A stretch of 35,758 bases of DNA, from the NCBI GenBank assembly GCA_938041275.1, contig CALISH010000126.1:1-35758 (forward strand), written 5' to 3'. The DNA comes from an uncultured Solobacterium sp. (GTDB lineage Bacteria > Bacillota_I > Bacilli_A > Erysipelotrichales > Erysipelotrichaceae). Within the stretch, counting starts at the first letter, position 1; each line of letters opens with the position of its first letter. Positions 1-6,837 of this stretch are shown here, one piece after another. Under the pieces are notes generated by a model. That model saw only the letters and a list, made by a program, of their open reading frames with translations, made no database searches and was not told where the DNA came from. The translations under genes were made by a program, and so were the position numbers.

Positions 1-38
1 ATATGCAAGGTGCGTATAATCCGCTATGAGGTGATAGT

Positions 39-377
39 ATGATCGAATCGATTCAAAAGAATAAGAAAGGGATACTACTGATGTTAGTATCCTCTATCTG
101 TGTATGTGTTGGGCAATTATTATGGAAATTATCTGCTACGCAAGGACTTATTTTCATGCTAGCAGGTTTTGCTTTTTATGGTGCAGGTGCACTAATCATG
201 ATTATTGCCTATAAGTTTGGGAAACTTTCTGTATTACAACCAATGCTTAGTTTGAATTATGTTCTTAGTATAGTATTGGCTGCCTTTGTACTTCATGAAG
301 CAGTAACTCTGTATAAAGTGATAGGTGTTATTGTCATCACCTGTGGTGTCATTATGATTGCAGGGGGTGATGAATAA
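39..377 (+). CDS. Small DMT/SMR-type membrane transporter, subunit 1
   Basis: The 112-residue product has four hydrophobic segments (about residues 13-30, 36-57, 64-83 and 90-108), the size and topology of EamA-like or SMR half-transporters such as ArnE/EmrE. Short polar loops contain a Lys-Phe-Gly-Lys stretch after helix 2 and a His-Glu pair before helix 4. A GAGGTG ribosome site sits just upstream of the ATG. The stop codon overlaps the ATG of the next, similar gene by one base, so the two are translationally coupled and probably form a heterodimer, as paired SMR proteins often do. The substrate cannot be read from sequence; a lipid-linked sugar flippase role (ArnE/F-like) and a drug/cation exporter are both possible. 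The transcription start lies outside the window. Confidence 0.75.
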   Translation: MIESIQKNKKGILLMLVSSICVCVGQLLWKLSATQGLIFMLAGFAFYGAGALIMIIAYKFGKLSVLQPMLSLNYVLSIVLAAFVLHEAVTLYKVIGVIVITCGVIMIAGGDE

Positions 378-709
378 TGGTGATTTACTATATAGTATTA
401 TTAATTATGACGATGTTTGGGTCTGTAGCATCATTATTCTTAAAAAAAGCTTCAGGTTTAAATAGTCTTATAGATATGTTAAAGAATATCAATTTATATA
501 TAGGTGGTTTTCTTTATGTATCTTCAGCGATATTAAATATTTGGTTATTGAAGATTTTGGATTATTCCGTAATCTTGCCACTTACATCACTCACATATAT
601 ATGGACAATGGTCTTATCCTATTTTATTCTGAAAGAAAAAATTACAGTAAAGAAGATTGCTGGAGTTTGTTTGATATTAGTTGGAGCTATTATTATCTCT
701 TCTTTATAA
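377..709 (+). CDS. Small DMT/SMR-type membrane transporter, subunit 2
   Basis: The 110-residue product again has four predicted membrane helices and resembles its upstream neighbour in layout: a helix with a Lys-Lys-Ala end, a central loop, and a final helix after a Lys-Glu-Lys loop. It starts inside the TAATG overlap with the preceding gene, so it is the second half of a two-gene unit. A strong hairpin terminator follows 21 bases after the stop. Function: membrane export or flipping of a small or lipid-linked substrate, as inferred from family; no substrate-specific residue could be assigned. The pairing of two unequal small DMT proteins supports a heteromeric transporter. Confidence 0.75.
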   Translation: MVIYYIVLLIMTMFGSVASLFLKKASGLNSLIDMLKNINLYIGGFLYVSSAILNIWLLKILDYSVILPLTSLTYIWTMVLSYFILKEKITVKKIAGVCLILVGAIIISSL

Positions 710-730
710 AGCCACATTAATCAACAATTT

Positions 731-773
731 AAAAAGTCTCTGTTAGGATTTGCCAGGCCTAGAGAGACTTTTT
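731..773 (+). terminator. Intrinsic terminator after the transporter pair
   Basis: An 11-bp perfect stem (AAAAAGTCTCT pairing with AGAGACTTTTT) closes a roughly 20-base loop that holds further short pairing, and ends in a T run. The A/T symmetry lets it work in both directions, so it can also end the convergent minus-strand pair ending at 787. Confidence 0.85.
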
Positions 774-786
774 ACATGCTTGCAAG

Positions 787-1371
787 TTATTTTAGATTAC
801 CTTTTTTGATATGACTTTGAAGGATTTGATCAGTCACTTCATAGATGGCTTCTGAGCCTAGTTTTGTTTTTGATTGACGACCATATACTTTTTCGGCAGT
901 GACTTGATGTTCCTTCCAGTCACCACCGTCATTGGAGTTGTTTAATAGGAGTGGTTGGAAGTTATCCATTGCATGTGCAAAACGTGCTTCTGGAGTTTCA
1001 TTAGCTTCAAACTCGTCAAATAGTGCGATGAGCTCAGTCTTTTGGTCGTCTGGTAGAATTGAATATATTCTTTCTTTGGCAAGGTCTTCTCTTGCCTTTT
1101 GTGTCTTTAGACCTTCTGTATCGTATGCGTAGGTATCACCTGCATCAATTTCAACAATATCATGGATAAGACACATCATCATTGTTTTAGCGACATCAAT
1201 CTTTTCATTTGCATGTTCCTTTAAAAGATAGGTCATAATAGCCATGTGCCATGCATGTTCTGCGTCATTCTCATTTCGTCCATGATTGGTTAAATGAGTC
1301 TGACGGAAGATATTCTTTTCTTTATCGATTTCTAAGATAAAATTCATTTGTTTTTGTAAACGTTCATTCAT
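787..1371 (-). CDS. HD-domain phosphohydrolase (YfbR/5'-deoxynucleotidase-like)
   Basis: The 194-residue protein carries the HD-superfamily metal site: a His in an AEHAWH context (His39), the His70-Asp71 doublet in LIHDIVEI, and a late Asp (Asp136) in a HAMDNF context. This order matches the PF13023 HD group that includes the 5'-deoxynucleotidase YfbR and related nucleotide monophosphatases. It likely dephosphorylates a nucleotide in the cytoplasm; the exact substrate is inferred. Its ATG overlaps the stop of the upstream P1 peptidase by four bases (ATGA), so it is translated by coupling as the second gene of a two-gene operon. It ends close to the bidirectional terminator at 731-773. Confidence 0.85.
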   Translation of the reverse strand: MNERLQKQMNFILEIDKEKNIFRQTHLTNHGRNENDAEHAWHMAIMTYLLKEHANEKIDVAKTMMMCLIHDIVEIDAGDTYAYDTEGLKTQKAREDLAKERIYSILPDDQKTELIALFDEFEANETPEARFAHAMDNFQPLLLNNSNDGGDWKEHQVTAEKVYGRQSKTKLGSEAIYEVTDQILQSHIKKGNLK

Positions 1372-2327
1372 AATTGCTTTACTCCTGACGATTCATTGAA
1401 ATCGACTGTCTTTAAAATTGCTTTTTCCATGACATATGCAGCGATGGTGCCTACGACATTGATGTCTGCTGGTATGGTGCTAGAACTCATTGCATAGATG
1501 GAATCTCCATCAAATGTAGTGTGTACTGGTTTGATAACACGTGCATATCCATCGTGTGCCATACCTGCAACTTTTGTAAGTGCAGTTTTATCTAGTTTTG
1601 CATTGGTGATGATAGCGCCAATGGTTGTATTTTGATGAAATAGGTCACGACCTAAGATTGCCGTGTATAGTGCTTCTTCCGCATCGATAAACCCATCATC
1701 TTTCAGATTACGAATACCAGAGAGTATCTCACCACAGGTAGGATCGTAAATATTACCGACAGCGTTGACGGCAACGATAGCACCTACTTTCAAATCTCCT
1801 AGTTGTACAGCGTAAGTTGCTAGAGCAGAAGGGGATGCTTGTTTAGGACCATATATCTTTCCGATAGTAGCACCAGTTCCAGCGCCATGTTTTCCTTCTT
1901 TAAAGATTCCTTGATATGCATTTTCACAGGCTTGATAGCCAAGGCTTGCATCAGGGTATTTCTGTGTTGGGTTTCCGTTTAAATCAAACAAACAAGAGGT
2001 ACACACAATTGGTACCACTCCTGCAGCAGTAGGAAATCCAATGTTGCGTTCTGCTAAGAATTTCATGACTCCACTAGCTGTATCAAGACCGAATGCACTA
2101 CCCCCAGATAGTACAATTGCATGTACTCCATCATTGGTAGCGAGTGGATTGAGTAGTCCATTTTCTCTAGATGCAGGAGCCCCTCCACGGATATCGATTC
2201 CAGTTGGATAACCTGCTTCACTTAAGATAACTGTACATCCGGTATTAGACTCTGGGTATTCGGCACTGCCTAATTTGAATTCAGTGAATGCATGGATGGA
2301 TATTTCTTGTAATAAACTGTTTTTCAT
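1368..2327 (-). CDS. P1-family self-processing aminopeptidase (DmpA/NylC-like)
   Basis: The 319-residue protein matches the P1 / S58 group (DmpA L-aminopeptidase/D-esterase, BapA, NylC-type hydrolases). Visible hallmarks are the glycine-rich DIRGGAPASRE segment near residue 45, GGSAFGLD near residue 75, and the self-cleavage region Asn233-Thr234-Thr235 followed by IGAIITNA. In this fold cleavage before a Ser or Thr frees the N-terminal nucleophile of the small subunit; here Thr234 fits the Asn-Thr pattern known from NylC. Expected activity: removal of N-terminal residues from peptides or hydrolysis of small amides and esters. It has a GAAGGTG ribosome site, is first in a two-gene operon with the HD hydrolase, and is divergent from transketolase. 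Confidence 0.87.
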   Translation of the reverse strand: MKNSLLQEISIHAFTEFKLGSAEYPESNTGCTVILSEAGYPTGIDIRGGAPASRENGLLNPLATNDGVHAIVLSGGSAFGLDTASGVMKFLAERNIGFPTAAGVVPIVCTSCLFDLNGNPTQKYPDASLGYQACENAYQGIFKEGKHGAGTGATIGKIYGPKQASPSALATYAVQLGDLKVGAIVAVNAVGNIYDPTCGEILSGIRNLKDDGFIDAEEALYTAILGRDLFHQNTTIGAIITNAKLDKTALTKVAGMAHDGYARVIKPVHTTFDGDSIYAMSSSTIPADINVVGTIAAYVMEKAILKTVDFNESSGVKQL

Positions 2328-2447
2328 ATAAGCACCTTCATAGAAATAGTATAGAAAAAATAATAAGAAATGGAATATTTTATGAACGATATTCCATATA
2401 AATGAATACTTTCTTTTCCTTTTGATAAATGTTAGGGAAAAGAACTT

Positions 2448-2477
2448 TTGTATCTATTATGAACATGTTAATATAAA
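2448..2477 (+). promoter_or_regulatory. Candidate promoter for the transketolase genes
   Basis: TTGTAT (2448-2453) and TATAAA (2472-2477) are 18 bases apart, placing the transcript start about 20 bases before the ATG at 2506. The match is moderate and the region is AT-rich, so other -10 placements are possible. Confidence 0.4.
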
Positions 2478-2505
2478 AACAGAATAAAAAACAGGAGGCC
2501 GTATA

Positions 2506-3321
2506 ATGGTAATTGAAGATTTAAAATTACACGCGAAGAATATTCGTAAGAATATTTTGAGACAAGTGTATGGTGCGCAATCTGGACACCCAGGAGGATC
2601 ATTAGGCGCAACAGATATTCTTACAGTACTTTATTTTGATGTAATGGATATCAATAAGGAAAATGCTGGTGGAATCGATCGTGATCGTTTCGTATTATCG
2701 AAGGGACATGTATCACCACTCTTATATGCTGTATTAGTTGAAAAGGGTATTTTAGCAGAAGAAGAATTAAAGACATTCCGTCTAATTAATTCTAAGTTAC
2801 AAGGACATCCAAATATGAACTATGTAACAGGGGTAGATATGTCTACTGGTTCATTAGGTCAAGGTTTTGCGGTGGCTGATGGAATGGCATTAGCAAATAA
2901 ATTAGCAGGAAATGATCACCGTATTTACTGCTTAATCGGTGATGGTGAAACAGAAGAGGGCGAAATCTGGGAAGCTGCAATGGCTGCTGCTCATTATAAG
3001 AATGACAATCTTTGTGCCATCGTTGACGTAAATGGATTACAGATTGATGGTAAGACATCTGATGTTATTGGACCTGAACCATTAGATCAGAAGTTTGCGG
3101 CATTTGGATTCCATGTAATTTGTGTGGATGGACACAATATGGAAGAATTAAAAGCTGCTTTTGCGGAAGCAAAGACAGTAAAGGGCAAGCCTACAGCAAT
3201 CATTGCTCGTACTGTTAAGGGCAAGGGTGTTTCCTTTATGGAGAACAATGCTGGATGGCATGGAAAGGCTCCTAACCAAGAGCAATTTGAAGCAGCAATG
3301 GCAGAATTGGAGGCAGAGTAG
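2506..3321 (+). CDS. Transketolase, N-terminal (thiamine-diphosphate) subunit
   Basis: The 271-residue protein equals the N-terminal half of transketolase. It shows the early SGHPGGS motif (His28), the KGHVSPLLY segment near residue 66, and the ThDP/Mg motif beginning Gly145-Asp-Gly-Glu and continuing through EGEIWEA to an Asn about 30 residues later. The pyrimidine-binding half is encoded by the next gene, two bases downstream, so the active enzyme is a two-polypeptide form, common in Bacillota and archaea. It transfers two-carbon ketol units between sugar phosphates in the non-oxidative pentose phosphate pathway. Start chosen because a strong AGGAGG lies nine bases before the ATG. Confidence 0.93.
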   Translation: MVIEDLKLHAKNIRKNILRQVYGAQSGHPGGSLGATDILTVLYFDVMDINKENAGGIDRDRFVLSKGHVSPLLYAVLVEKGILAEEELKTFRLINSKLQGHPNMNYVTGVDMSTGSLGQGFAVADGMALANKLAGNDHRIYCLIGDGETEEGEIWEAAMAAAHYKNDNLCAIVDVNGLQIDGKTSDVIGPEPLDQKFAAFGFHVICVDGHNMEELKAAFAEAKTVKGKPTAIIARTVKGKGVSFMENNAGWHGKAPNQEQFEAAMAELEAE

Positions 3322-3323
3322 TC

Positions 3324-4247
3324 ATGGGTAAGGCAACAAGAGAAGCGTACGGTGAAGCATTAGCTGAATTAGTCGCTGAAAATAAAAAGATTGTAGTATT
3401 AGATGCGGACTTATCAGGAAGTACTAAGACAGCAAATGCGAAAAAGGTGGCTCCTGAAAGATTCTTTAATATGGGTATTGCAGAATCTGATATGATCGGT
3501 CATGCGGCTGGTTTTGCGACAAGTGGATTTATTCCATTTGCATCTTCTTTCTCCATGTTCTGCACAGGTAGAGCTTGGGAACAGATTCGTAATAGTGTCG
3601 CATATCCTCACTTAAACGTTAAGGTATGTGGTACACATGCTGGCATTACTGTAGGTGAAGATGGTGTATCTCACCAAGCAATTGAAGATATCGCATTAAT
3701 GCGTGTTGTGCCAGGTATGGAAGTGTATGTACCGTGTGATGCTGCACAGACAAAAGCAGTCATTCGGCATGTCGCATCTACAAATATACCATGTTATGTA
3801 AGACTTGGTCGCTCTTCTGTTGAAGATGTATATACAGAAGATACAGCATTTGATTTCAGTAAGGTTCATGTAGTTCGTGAAGGTAAGGATGCTGTTATCT
3901 TTGCTTGTGGTTTGATGGTTCAATCTGCTTTAAAGGCAGCTAAAAAGTTAAGTGCAGAAGGCAAGGAAGTTGCTGTAGTAGATGTATGTGCAATCAAGCC
4001 ATGCAACGAAGAACAGATTGCTGAGTTACTAGCGAAGTATGATGTAGTATTCACTGCTGAAGAACATAATGTAATTGGTGGTTTAGGTGGACTCATCTGT
4101 GAAATTGCTGCAGATAAGTGTCCTAAGAAGATTCATCGTATTGGTATTCAAGATACATATGCTGAATCTGGTGATGCCAATAAGTTGATGGCTAAGTATA
4201 AACTAGATGGTGAAGGTGTTTACGAACAAGTAAAAGCGGCTTTATAA
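3324..4247 (+). CDS. Transketolase, C-terminal subunit
   Basis: The 307-residue protein corresponds to the pyrimidine-binding and C-terminal domains of transketolase. The GIAESDMIGHAAG segment near residue 50 includes the conserved Glu that activates the thiamine aminopyrimidine ring, and a typical HAGITVGEDGVSHQ stretch follows. The last third (from about residue 185) is the Rossmann-like transketolase C domain. The gene starts two bases after the N-subunit stop, with its ribosome site (GGAGG) inside the end of that gene, so the two are co-translated in a fixed ratio. A strong terminator ends the operon. Confidence 0.93.
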   Translation: MGKATREAYGEALAELVAENKKIVVLDADLSGSTKTANAKKVAPERFFNMGIAESDMIGHAAGFATSGFIPFASSFSMFCTGRAWEQIRNSVAYPHLNVKVCGTHAGITVGEDGVSHQAIEDIALMRVVPGMEVYVPCDAAQTKAVIRHVASTNIPCYVRLGRSSVEDVYTEDTAFDFSKVHVVREGKDAVIFACGLMVQSALKAAKKLSAEGKEVAVVDVCAIKPCNEEQIAELLAKYDVVFTAEEHNVIGGLGGLICEIAADKCPKKIHRIGIQDTYAESGDANKLMAKYKLDGEGVYEQVKAAL

Positions 4248-4260
4248 AAACGTCATTATG

Positions 4261-4297
4261 AAAAGATTCGTTACAAGTATGTAGTGAATCTTTTTTT
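4261..4297 (+). terminator. Intrinsic terminator after transketolase
   Basis: AAAAGATTC pairs with GAATCTTTT, extended inward by a GUUAC/GUAGU-type continuation with wobble pairs, and followed by seven T. It ends the two-gene transketolase transcript. Confidence 0.9.
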
Positions 4298-4396
4298 ATG
4301 CATGATACAACATTTCATAAATATACTTATTTTTATATATTACTTTTTGTAAACTATCACTGTGATAAATATGTCACGCTTGCTGACTTATTATAA

Positions 4397-4579
4397 ACTG
4401 AGGCTACACAGATGACTGAGGCAAATCCGAAGACCTGCTGAAGAAGCAGGGACTGCATCGTGGATGCAGTAGGGCAGAAGGACTACCTGATTAATTAGGA
4501 TTTTCCGCATATTGAGCAATTAACTCTGTGCCTGTAGTAATCTTTTATAGATAAGTGTGTGACGAATCGAGTACATACA
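4397..4579 (+). ncRNA. Candidate structured RNA leader (riboswitch-like), family unassigned
   Basis: This stretch is unusually rich in nested pairing. CCTGCT/AGCAGG (4434-4450) and ACTGCATC/GATGCAGT (4452-4470, loop GTG) are back-to-back perfect hairpins. AAATCC (4423-4428) can pair with GGATTT (4498-4503) around them, in competition with a third hairpin CCTGAT/ATTAGG (4486-4499). CTGAGGC occurs twice (4398-4404 and 4416-4422), and GGGCAG follows the second hairpin. An intrinsic terminator comes right after (4580-4607), then a ribosome site and a broken lipoprotein-type gene: the layout of a transcription-attenuating riboswitch. The order of two hairpins followed by GGGCAG, with an ACTGAG start, recalls the NiCo (cobalt/nickel) class, but one expected helix is not evident, so I do not assign a family. 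Confidence 0.45.
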
Positions 4580-4607
4580 GGTGGTATTGGTTGATACTGC
4601 CTTTTTT
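4580..4607 (+). terminator. Intrinsic terminator of the candidate leader RNA
   Basis: GGTGGTAT pairs with ATACTGCC (eight pairs including two wobble pairs, six-base loop), followed directly by six T. It sits between the structured RNA and the ribosome site of the downstream decayed gene, which is where a riboswitch expression platform would place it. Confidence 0.75.
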
Positions 4608-4630
4608 GTTGGAAACTGGGAAAGGGGAAA

Positions 4631-5016
4631 ATGAAAAAGTCTTACTTGCGCTATTTATGACAACATGCATAACCAAAGCAACATCTATAAAACAAGCAGT
4701 AGAACTATTTAAGAGCGTTGGCGGATTCTCCGTTGAATTCAATTATGATCATATAGGAGAGGATTCACATAAAGTTTTCCCTCTGTCATGCTTTAGATAA
4801 GAAATTCAAGCGATATCCTATCGTGGTCTGCTAGATTGAGTGGGGTGGACATTGGTAAGTAGTAATCGATTGTGATGATATGGGGGGGACAGAAACAACA
4901 CAAGATGATGTAATGATCATGGAAGACCCATATGCTGGCCTATGTATGATTTCTTGCAGAAGAAGGGAAACGAAGACTATGAACGTAATGCATTATTTGT
5001 ATTAGCAAAGTCTGAA
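4631..5016 (+). pseudogene. Decayed lipoprotein-type gene downstream of the leader RNA
   Basis: An AAAGGGGA ribosome site precedes an ATG at 4631 that reads Met-Lys-Lys and then goes out of frame. Restoring one A in the run at 4634-4638 gives MKK followed by VLLALFMTTC, a bacterial lipoprotein signal peptide with a Cys, and then an open frame to 4800. Beyond that come stops and frame changes. Another piece in a different frame, from about 4942 to the stop near 5018, reads MYDFLQKKGNEDYERNALF and looks like a C-terminus. The parent could have been an exported solute-binding protein, but it is not recognised; only the signal-peptide reading is well supported. Confidence 0.5.
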
Positions 5017-5026
5017 TAATAAAAAT

Positions 5027-5063
5027 AAAGCAGATCTTATATACACACATGAAGTCTGCTTTT
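5027..5063 (+). terminator. Intrinsic terminator after the decayed gene
   Basis: AAAGCAGA-T-CTT pairs with AAG-TCTGCTTT, followed by a short T run. It survives downstream of the broken gene and marks where its transcript once ended. Confidence 0.75.
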
Positions 5064-5103
5064 GATTTGCTATTTTATTATTCTCATTTCCTTTTCAGCA
5101 AAT

Positions 5104-5131
5104 AAAAATACCGCATTTCTACGGTATTTTT
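5104..5131 (-). terminator. Bidirectional terminator after tRNA-Ala
   Basis: AAAAATACCG and CGGTATTTTT form a ten-pair stem with an eight-base loop. On the minus strand it lies just downstream of tRNA-Ala and ends in TTTTATT, so it terminates the tRNA transcript. Confidence 0.8.
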
Positions 5132-5138
5132 TGATAGG

Positions 5139-5211
5139 TGGAGCTAAGGAGGATCGAACTCCTGACCCCCTGCTTGCAAAGCAGGTGCTCTCCCAGCTGA
5201 GCTATAACCCC
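5139..5211 (-). tRNA. tRNA-Ala (anticodon TGC)
   Basis: Read on the minus strand, the gene begins GGGGTTATAGCTC, has the anticodon loop TTTGCAA (anticodon UGC) on a CTGCT/AGCAG stem, the T-arm GTTCGATCC, and a 3' acceptor TAGCTCC pairing with GGGGTTA (two G-U pairs) with discriminator A. The next bases are CCT, so the final A of CCA is not encoded and must be added after transcription. It lies about 30 bases downstream of tRNA-Ile in the same transcript. Confidence 0.95.
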
Positions 5212-5242
5212 ATGTATATCAATTCGATGAGTTTACCGAAAA

Positions 5243-5319
5243 TGGTGGGCCTGAATGGACTTGAACCAGCGACCTCACCCTTATCAGGGGTGCGCTCTAG
5301 CCACCTGAGCTACAGGCCC
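5243..5319 (-). tRNA. tRNA-Ile (anticodon GAT)
   Basis: On the minus strand it begins GGGCCTGTAGCTC, has the anticodon loop CTGATAA (anticodon GAU) on an ACCCC/GGGGT-type stem, T-arm GTTCAAGTCC, and acceptor CAGGCCC with discriminator A. CCA is encoded (5243-5245), unlike in the adjacent tRNA-Ala. Ile(GAT)-Ala(TGC) is the order usual in 16S-23S spacers, but no rRNA gene is next to it here. Confidence 0.95.
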
Positions 5320-5340
5320 AACTTCATCGAATGCTTTAAT

Positions 5341-5369
5341 ATAATATCAACCACAGCACCTAGTGTCAA
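5341..5369 (-). promoter_or_regulatory. Strong housekeeping-sigma promoter for the tRNA pair
   Basis: On the minus strand TTGACA (5369-5364) and TATTAT (5346-5341) are exactly 17 bases apart. The -35 is consensus and the -10 differs in one base. Transcription would start near 5334, about 15 bases before the mature tRNA-Ile 5' end. Confidence 0.85.
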
Positions 5370-5530
5370 CACATTTTTGTAATTTTTTGGAAAATAATTT
5401 GGAATAAATTGGAATCCTGAGAAACAGAGAGTGCAGGTTGGTTTTGCCGATTTTAGCTAATTTTCTCTTAGTGTAATTGCGATGAATAGTCGTCTATGGT
5501 AAAGTTAGCAAGGATATGCGGAGGTTTTGC

Positions 5531-6028
5531 ATGGAAGGTTTTATTATCTGGTGGGCAGGAACTATTGGAAAGTTCTTATCACCTAAATTATCAATCTTTT
5601 TAGTTAGCTTATTACCACTTATTGAAGAACGCGGTGGGTTACTACTTGCAAAGATGCTAGGAGTCCCTATGTGGGAGGCAGTATTTGTGTGTGTAATTGG
5701 AAATATTTTACCAATCCCATTCATCCTATTTGGCATTAAGAAATTAATTCATTGGTTATCTACACACCATTTATCAAAGATTGCTGAATGGTTGGAACAG
5801 AAAGCAATTAAGAATAAACCAAAAATTGATAAGTATGGTTTCTGGGGCTTGGCGCTGTTTGTAGGCATTCCATTACCTGGCACAGGTGCTTGGACAGGGT
5901 GTTTGATTGCGGCTTTATTTGAAATGGACTTAAAAAAAGCAACTGTATCAATTTTGATTGGAGTTGCGATGGCTGCAGTGATTATGACATTAGTATCCTA
6001 TGGATTATTAGGTGCAGTGTTTGGATAA
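5531..6028 (+). CDS. Putative small multidrug-export family membrane protein
   Basis: The 165-residue product has the pattern of the PF06695 / COG2426 family: an N-terminal membrane segment with PLIEERGGLL, a helix with GNILPIPFILFG, an amphipathic charged stretch (about residues 75-105), a GIPLPGTGAWTG turn near residue 117, and a final hydrophobic helix. The two Pro/Gly re-entrant motifs are characteristic. The role as a small-molecule exporter is a family name rather than shown activity. I chose ATG 5531 because GGAGGT at 5520-5525 is correctly spaced for it; the upstream ATG at 5516 has no such site. It is a single-gene unit with its own terminator. Confidence 0.8.
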   Translation: MEGFIIWWAGTIGKFLSPKLSIFLVSLLPLIEERGGLLLAKMLGVPMWEAVFVCVIGNILPIPFILFGIKKLIHWLSTHHLSKIAEWLEQKAIKNKPKIDKYGFWGLALFVGIPLPGTGAWTGCLIAALFEMDLKKATVSILIGVAMAAVIMTLVSYGLLGAVFG

Positions 6029-6065
6029 GATCTCATTTGGGTTCACTTCAATTTTGAGGTCTTTT
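6027..6065 (+). terminator. Intrinsic terminator (probably bidirectional)
   Basis: AAGATCTCA pairs with TGAGGTCTT (one G-T pair) around a 19-base loop, followed by T residues. It overlaps the stop of the membrane protein gene and also faces the end of the convergent HAD gene. Confidence 0.75.
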
Positions 6066-6086
6066 TCTTTATGTATACTGATGAAA

Positions 6087-6749
6087 TTACTCGGGTAAAG
6101 TTTCAAGAAGTTCAACAATACCTTGGAAGTCTTTGATTGTAGCAGATAAGAATGGAAGATCGTGTGCTTCTAAAGAATCGCTGGAGATAGCAATTACTTT
6201 TGCGTTAGCTTCCTTTGCGGCTAGGGCGCCATTGATTGAATCTTCGAAGACGATGACAGGATTCATTATATGAAGACGTCTCATAGCTTCTATATACATC
6301 TCATATTTATTCTTATATGTACCATCATCATAGACAATTGTATCTGGATCAATCCATTGGTCTAAGTGAAACTCAGATACATAGAAGTCGATGTTCTCTT
6401 TGATGGATGCAGAGGCAATTGTAAATGGAATGTTGTGCTGTTTAAGGTAGTGAAAGAATTCAATGACACCTGGTGCTAATGTCGCGCTAGGATCATTTTT
6501 TACATACTTACGATACAGCGCTTCTTTTTCGGCAGATAAACGCTTGCATTCTTCTTTGGAAAGTGTGTTATTAGTCATTTGTTGAATTAAATCAACATTG
6601 GCTAGACCCCAGTATTTTTGGACAAGTGTTTCCTTTGTCATGTGTTTTCCTATGACTTTCATTGCGATAGTATCCCAAGCCTGAATATGGATGTCTGTAT
6701 CAAAGAATAGTGTGCCGTTAAAGTCAAAAATAATTCCGTTATAGCGCAT
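6087..6749 (-). CDS. HAD-family hydrolase, beta-phosphoglucomutase-like, with DxN motif I
   Basis: The 220-residue protein has the HAD order of motifs: motif I FDFNGT (Asp9, Asn11), motif II TIASAS, a Lys in a YKNKYE context, and motif IV VIVFEDSINGALAA. An alpha-helical cap after residue 15 is of the beta-PGM/CbbY type. It should act on a small phosphorylated metabolite. The second Asp of motif I, normally the acid/base residue, is Asn, which would lower classical phosphatase turnover or shift the reaction type. The start at 6749 follows a good GGAGAT site; an upstream ATG at 6797 would add 16 unlikely residues. It is divergent from ispD. Confidence 0.82.
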   Translation of the reverse strand: MRYNGIIFDFNGTLFFDTDIHIQAWDTIAMKVIGKHMTKETLVQKYWGLANVDLIQQMTNNTLSKEECKRLSAEKEALYRKYVKNDPSATLAPGVIEFFHYLKQHNIPFTIASASIKENIDFYVSEFHLDQWIDPDTIVYDDGTYKNKYEMYIEAMRRLHIMNPVIVFEDSINGALAAKEANAKVIAISSDSLEAHDLPFLSATIKDFQGIVELLETLPE

Positions 6750-6837
6750 GGCATCTCCTTTTTTGATTATTATACATTTTATTGATGCGTATGACACTCG
6801 ATTGTGTTTTAATATATGAAAAAAGAAGGAGATAGTT

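Noticed and set aside
2843..3058. Minus-strand frame inside transketolase
   Set aside because: Shadow of a strong coding region; no ribosome site and no recognisable protein features.
4397..4510. Assignment as cobalamin, TPP, M-box or NiCo riboswitch
   Set aside because: Short similarities exist (CTGAGG, ACCTGAT, GAGGCTAC, GGGCAG) but none of the full conserved cores is present; kept as unassigned.
4578..4601. T-box antiterminator-like AGGTGGTA next to a terminator
   Set aside because: The CCGCG part of the T-box is absent, no specifier stem or tRNA-binding architecture is visible upstream, and no amino-acid gene follows.
4555..4800. An 81-codon frame taken as an intact gene
   Set aside because: It begins inside the terminator region without a ribosome site; the real start is the ATG at 4631 in another frame, so this is a fragment of a broken gene.
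5062..5382. A 106-codon plus-strand frame over the tRNA region
   Set aside because: It is the well-known false protein that arises by translating the antisense of tRNA-Ala and tRNA-Ile; the tRNAs and their promoter explain this sequence fully.
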